From Mageeibacillus sp. UBA6980 (lineage in GTDB: Bacteria > Bacillota > Clostridia > Saccharofermentanales > Saccharofermentanaceae): a stretch of 64,000 nt of DNA. The DNA lies in NCBI GenBank assembly GCA_002450095.1, contig DJYK01000003.1:1-64000 (forward strand). Reading direction: 5' to 3'. Positions 61,660 to 64,000 of the stretch are shown here, in pieces (the first letter of the stretch is position 1; every line of letters starts with the position of its first letter). Position numbers and translations under genes: made by a program. Under the pieces are notes generated by a model, which saw nothing but the letters and a program-made list of their open reading frames with translations, was not told the DNA's origin and did no database searches.

Positions 61660-63249
61660 ATGGATGAACACACCCGAATAATAAAAGTCAGTGAACACTC
61701 ACTCGAAGCTTTCGCAGTATACGATAATGACTTCTACGATGTTACTTTACTGCCTTTGGCCGCTACAAGAGACATAGTCATTGAATGCCCCGTGCAAAGA
61801 AGATTCACTCTCGATGACCTGACGCTGGTCCTTGAGAAGGTCGTAAATAATAACATCGACGCAACCGTCTTTTTCTTCACCTGGTTCGAGCCGTTAATAC
61901 TGCATTTTTACGATGTCCTGATGCTGAACCGCCTGTTCGGCGATCAGCCGGCAGCAATAGACGCATACAGGCTGAATATGATGCCGCAGACCGACGACGA
62001 CCTTCTTGCCTGGATGATCTCATGGATAATGAAGTGCTATAAGGAACTGTCCCTTTCCATGATCCATGCATCCGCTTCAAGTTATATCTATGCCGAAGAT
62101 CTGCTTCGGATGATCGATATCCACGAAGACGAATGCATGCTTCCGATAGAGGAGAGAACCTATATAGATCAGATCAAGGACGACTTCATTCACGATCTTG
62201 ATAACGATCTGATACTTAAGGACCTCGACAGATACACCAAGAAGCTCTTCATCAAGTATGTAAACGAACTGTGCGTCTCAAGGAATTTCAACGCCCTGAG
62301 AATCAAAGGATTCGCATGTCTCGGGGGAAATTCCGTATTCAAATGCGACTATAAGGAAGCGGCCAAATGCATGGAGATCCTGTGGAAGGAAGGCGGCTTC
62401 GGCTATGCGGCAAACACCCTGGGCTTCATATATCTCGAAGGCAGACTTTCCGACGGAACGCCCGACTATGAGCAGGCATTCAAATACTTCTCCATTGGAC
62501 ACGTGTTCGGCATATCCGAATCGACTTATAAACTCGCCGAGATGTATGAGGAGGGACTGTGTGTCGCTCCCAATCTCGAGATGGCAGCGTCATTGATCGA
62601 ACATGCATATGTAGACCGGAGGCTGAGATTTGAACAGGGTGACTTCGAGTGTTCATTCGCGGAAGCATCGATGCATATGGGCAATCTTCAGTACAGGATA
62701 TACAAAGAGAATCCCGCCCACTTCGGATTCATGAGAGATCAGGCTCTCGACTTCTATCTGCAGTCAAGATTCGCGATAGAGATGAGATCGGGATTCGGAC
62801 TGTCCCACTCCGACACTAAGATCAAACAGATCGCGGAAGCGGGGATAAAAGAGCTCACATCTGACATGAAGATCTATAAGTCTTCTTACAGATCTTCGTA
62901 TCCGGGTCCTCTTCCCGATTTTGTATCCTACCGTCCATACGGTACATATGTGATGACTGTCAAAAAACTTAAGAACAACAGAGCGAAGATAACCGTCGGC
63001 AGACTTCCGGGACACGGAGAGAATCAAAGCGCAAAGACGCTTTTGACCTACAGGGAATTTGCCTGCTGTTCACTCGCCGACACGATCACCATAACTGCAA
63101 ATAACACCGATGCGATCACACAGGGACCTTTACTGTTTGATGATATATCGGTTAAGACAGAAGGCGGTCTCACTTCCATTGACTTCCGGTTGGGAACAAA
63201 GGATGTACTCACTGTTGCTGCGGAGGATTTTACTATCACAAGACCTTGA
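61660..63249 (+). CDS. Sel1/TPR-repeat protein
   Basis: 529 residues. The N-terminal 200 residues are a helical domain I do not recognise. Sel1-like repeats occupy about 205-370 (DYKEAAKCMEILWKEGGFGY; ANTLGFIYLEGRL; DYEQAFKYFSIGHVFGISES; LAEMYEEGLCVAPNLEMAAS). A C-terminal beta-rich domain (about 425-529) closes the protein. Sel1 repeats hold protein complexes together. No signal peptide. It is divergent from the DUF4236 gene and 27 bases upstream of the LysR gene. Confidence 0.7.
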   Translation: MDEHTRIIKVSEHSLEAFAVYDNDFYDVTLLPLAATRDIVIECPVQRRFTLDDLTLVLEKVVNNNIDATVFFFTWFEPLILHFYDVLMLNRLFGDQPAAIDAYRLNMMPQTDDDLLAWMISWIMKCYKELSLSMIHASASSYIYAEDLLRMIDIHEDECMLPIEERTYIDQIKDDFIHDLDNDLILKDLDRYTKKLFIKYVNELCVSRNFNALRIKGFACLGGNSVFKCDYKEAAKCMEILWKEGGFGYAANTLGFIYLEGRLSDGTPDYEQAFKYFSIGHVFGISESTYKLAEMYEEGLCVAPNLEMAASLIEHAYVDRRLRFEQGDFECSFAEASMHMGNLQYRIYKENPAHFGFMRDQALDFYLQSRFAIEMRSGFGLSHSDTKIKQIAEAGIKELTSDMKIYKSSYRSSYPGPLPDFVSYRPYGTYVMTVKKLKNNRAKITVGRLPGHGENQSAKTLLTYREFACCSLADTITITANNTDAITQGPLLFDDISVKTEGGLTSIDFRLGTKDVLTVAAEDFTITRP

Positions 63250-63276
63250 AGACTTTAGAACCCGGTGGAGGTGCCA

Positions 63277-64000
63277 ATGAGTGATAAAAGCCTGGAAATG
63301 TTCAGAACACTTGCCTCTTGCGGTAATAATTCTGCGACCGGCAGAATCTTCAACACCTCACACAGCACGGTGCTAAGAACCATCGATAATCTCGAGACAT
63401 ATCTTCATACCAAGCTCGTTAACCGCGACAGCACACCGCTTACGCTGACGGAAACAGGACTGTTTCTTGTTAATCTCATCGATGACGAGATGTGCACTTC
63501 GCAACAGATAAGACGCTACATATGCGAGACGGGAAGTCCTCAGATCAGGATATATTTCTCATTCCCCGTCTCATGGCATACTGTATCGGACAGACTCGGT
63601 AAACTTAAGCGCAATGATCCCTCTATACGGATAAAGCCGTATGTCGCCGACAAGATACGTATTCGTGCGCTCATGAAGGAACGTATACCTGACATAACGA
63701 TCCTCCCCGACGAAGTATGTATACGCAATTACCGTATTGTAGAATCCGTGAATAATTACGAATGGGGTATAGTCGCGAGTCCGGGACTCCCGCTCACCGA
63801 TAAGATTTACATCGAATCCGATAATCTTAAGAAGACTCCGTTTATCATCCCCGATGAACAGTCCTGCATAGACCCGATAAGGGAATGGATCAAGGATGAT
63901 GCCCGTATCGAGAAAGCCGACACATACAACTGCTATGATGTCCTTCACGGAATGATCAAAGACGGATACGGCTGTGCATTCGCCCCGTTAGAAGCCAAGG
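63277..64000 (+). CDS. LysR-family transcriptional regulator (cut by window edge)
   Basis: 241 codons, open at the window end. The N-terminal helix-turn-helix reads LEMFRTLASCGNNSATGRIF, NTSHSTVLRTIDNLETYL and NRDSTPLTLTETG, as in LysR proteins. The effector-binding domain begins near residue 90 (IRIYFSFPVSWHTVSDRLGK; GIVASPGLPLTDK). GGTGGAGG precedes the ATG at 63277. The target is unknown; it follows the Sel1 gene closely and may share its transcript. Confidence 0.82.
   Translation, partial: MSDKSLEMFRTLASCGNNSATGRIFNTSHSTVLRTIDNLETYLHTKLVNRDSTPLTLTETGLFLVNLIDDEMCTSQQIRRYICETGSPQIRIYFSFPVSWHTVSDRLGKLKRNDPSIRIKPYVADKIRIRALMKERIPDITILPDEVCIRNYRIVESVNNYEWGIVASPGLPLTDKIYIESDNLKKTPFIIPDEQSCIDPIREWIKDDARIEKADTYNCYDVLHGMIKDGYGCAFAPLEAK

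Overview
The window reads as a chromosomal segment of an anaerobic, fibre-degrading member of the Clostridia (Bacillota). The evidence is a str operon with the Firmicutes layout, a biotin-dependent Na+-pumping decarboxylase, a phosphotransacylase/butyrate kinase pair, a GH9-CBM3 cellulase, GH3 and GH36 glycosidases, lipoproteins with low-complexity TP-rich linkers, and strong GGAGG ribosome binding sites. I cannot name a genus. No tRNA, rRNA or CRISPR array was seen.

Layout. 1-3.5 kb: str operon on the minus strand (rpsL, rpsG, fusA, start of tuf). 3.5-3.75 kb: an unusual array of alternating inverted repeats. 3.8-7.2 kb: four-subunit Na+ decarboxylase. 7.3-12 kb: small membrane and hypothetical proteins around pta-buk. 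12-18 kb: domain-permuted GH3 glucosidase, DEAD-box helicase, and one open frame fusing phosphopentomutase with deoxyribose-phosphate aldolase. 18-21 kb: AT-richer, apparently acquired block (DUF4214/Ltp protein, TP-linker lipoprotein, 42-residue membrane protein, gene remnant). 21.5-29.3 kb: diguanylate cyclase, then a minus-strand run with a uracil-type permease, a saccharopine-dehydrogenase-like protein, and a response regulator/ABC/two permeases/histidine kinase set resembling lantibiotic-resistance modules. 29.4-36.3 kb: ZIP transporter, TrmL, TrkH-TrkA, a CAP/SH3 surface protein, MATE pump. 36.3-39.4 kb: GH9 cellulase and LUD protein. 39.4-45.7 kb: alpha-galactoside operon (TetR, GT-B-like protein, GPH symporter with an extra outer domain, GH36). 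45.8-50.5 kb: two related lipoprotein operons. 50.7-55.7 kb: LacI/Lgt-like/zinc-ribbon operon divergent from galK-galT. 55.7-64 kb: a second repeat array, then DJ-1, IlvE, zinc-ribbon, phosphodiesterase, EamA, DUF4236 and Sel1 proteins and a LysR regulator that runs off the end.

How the genes work together. Alpha-galactosides would enter through the GPH symporter, be cleaved by GH36, and the galactose would pass to galK-galT, whose promoter carries LacI-type palindromes. Cellulose is attacked outside by the GH9 lipoprotein and oligosaccharides by GH3. Acyl phosphates made by the Pta-type enzyme would be turned into ATP by butyrate kinase, and the decarboxylase would add a Na+ gradient.

The most novel-looking part is the 45.8-50.5 kb block. 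Two operons of related lipoproteins each begin with a near-identical structured 5' leader: three nested helices, then a UUCG-capped intrinsic terminator placed just before the first ribosome binding site. This is the layout of a transcription-attenuating riboswitch, but I do not recognise the class. The two operons contain the same protein modules in a different order, and their DUF6273 paralogs differ most between conserved WWLRSPG and VRPA motifs. The DeoB-DeoC fusion, the GPH insert and the two repeat arrays are further points of interest.
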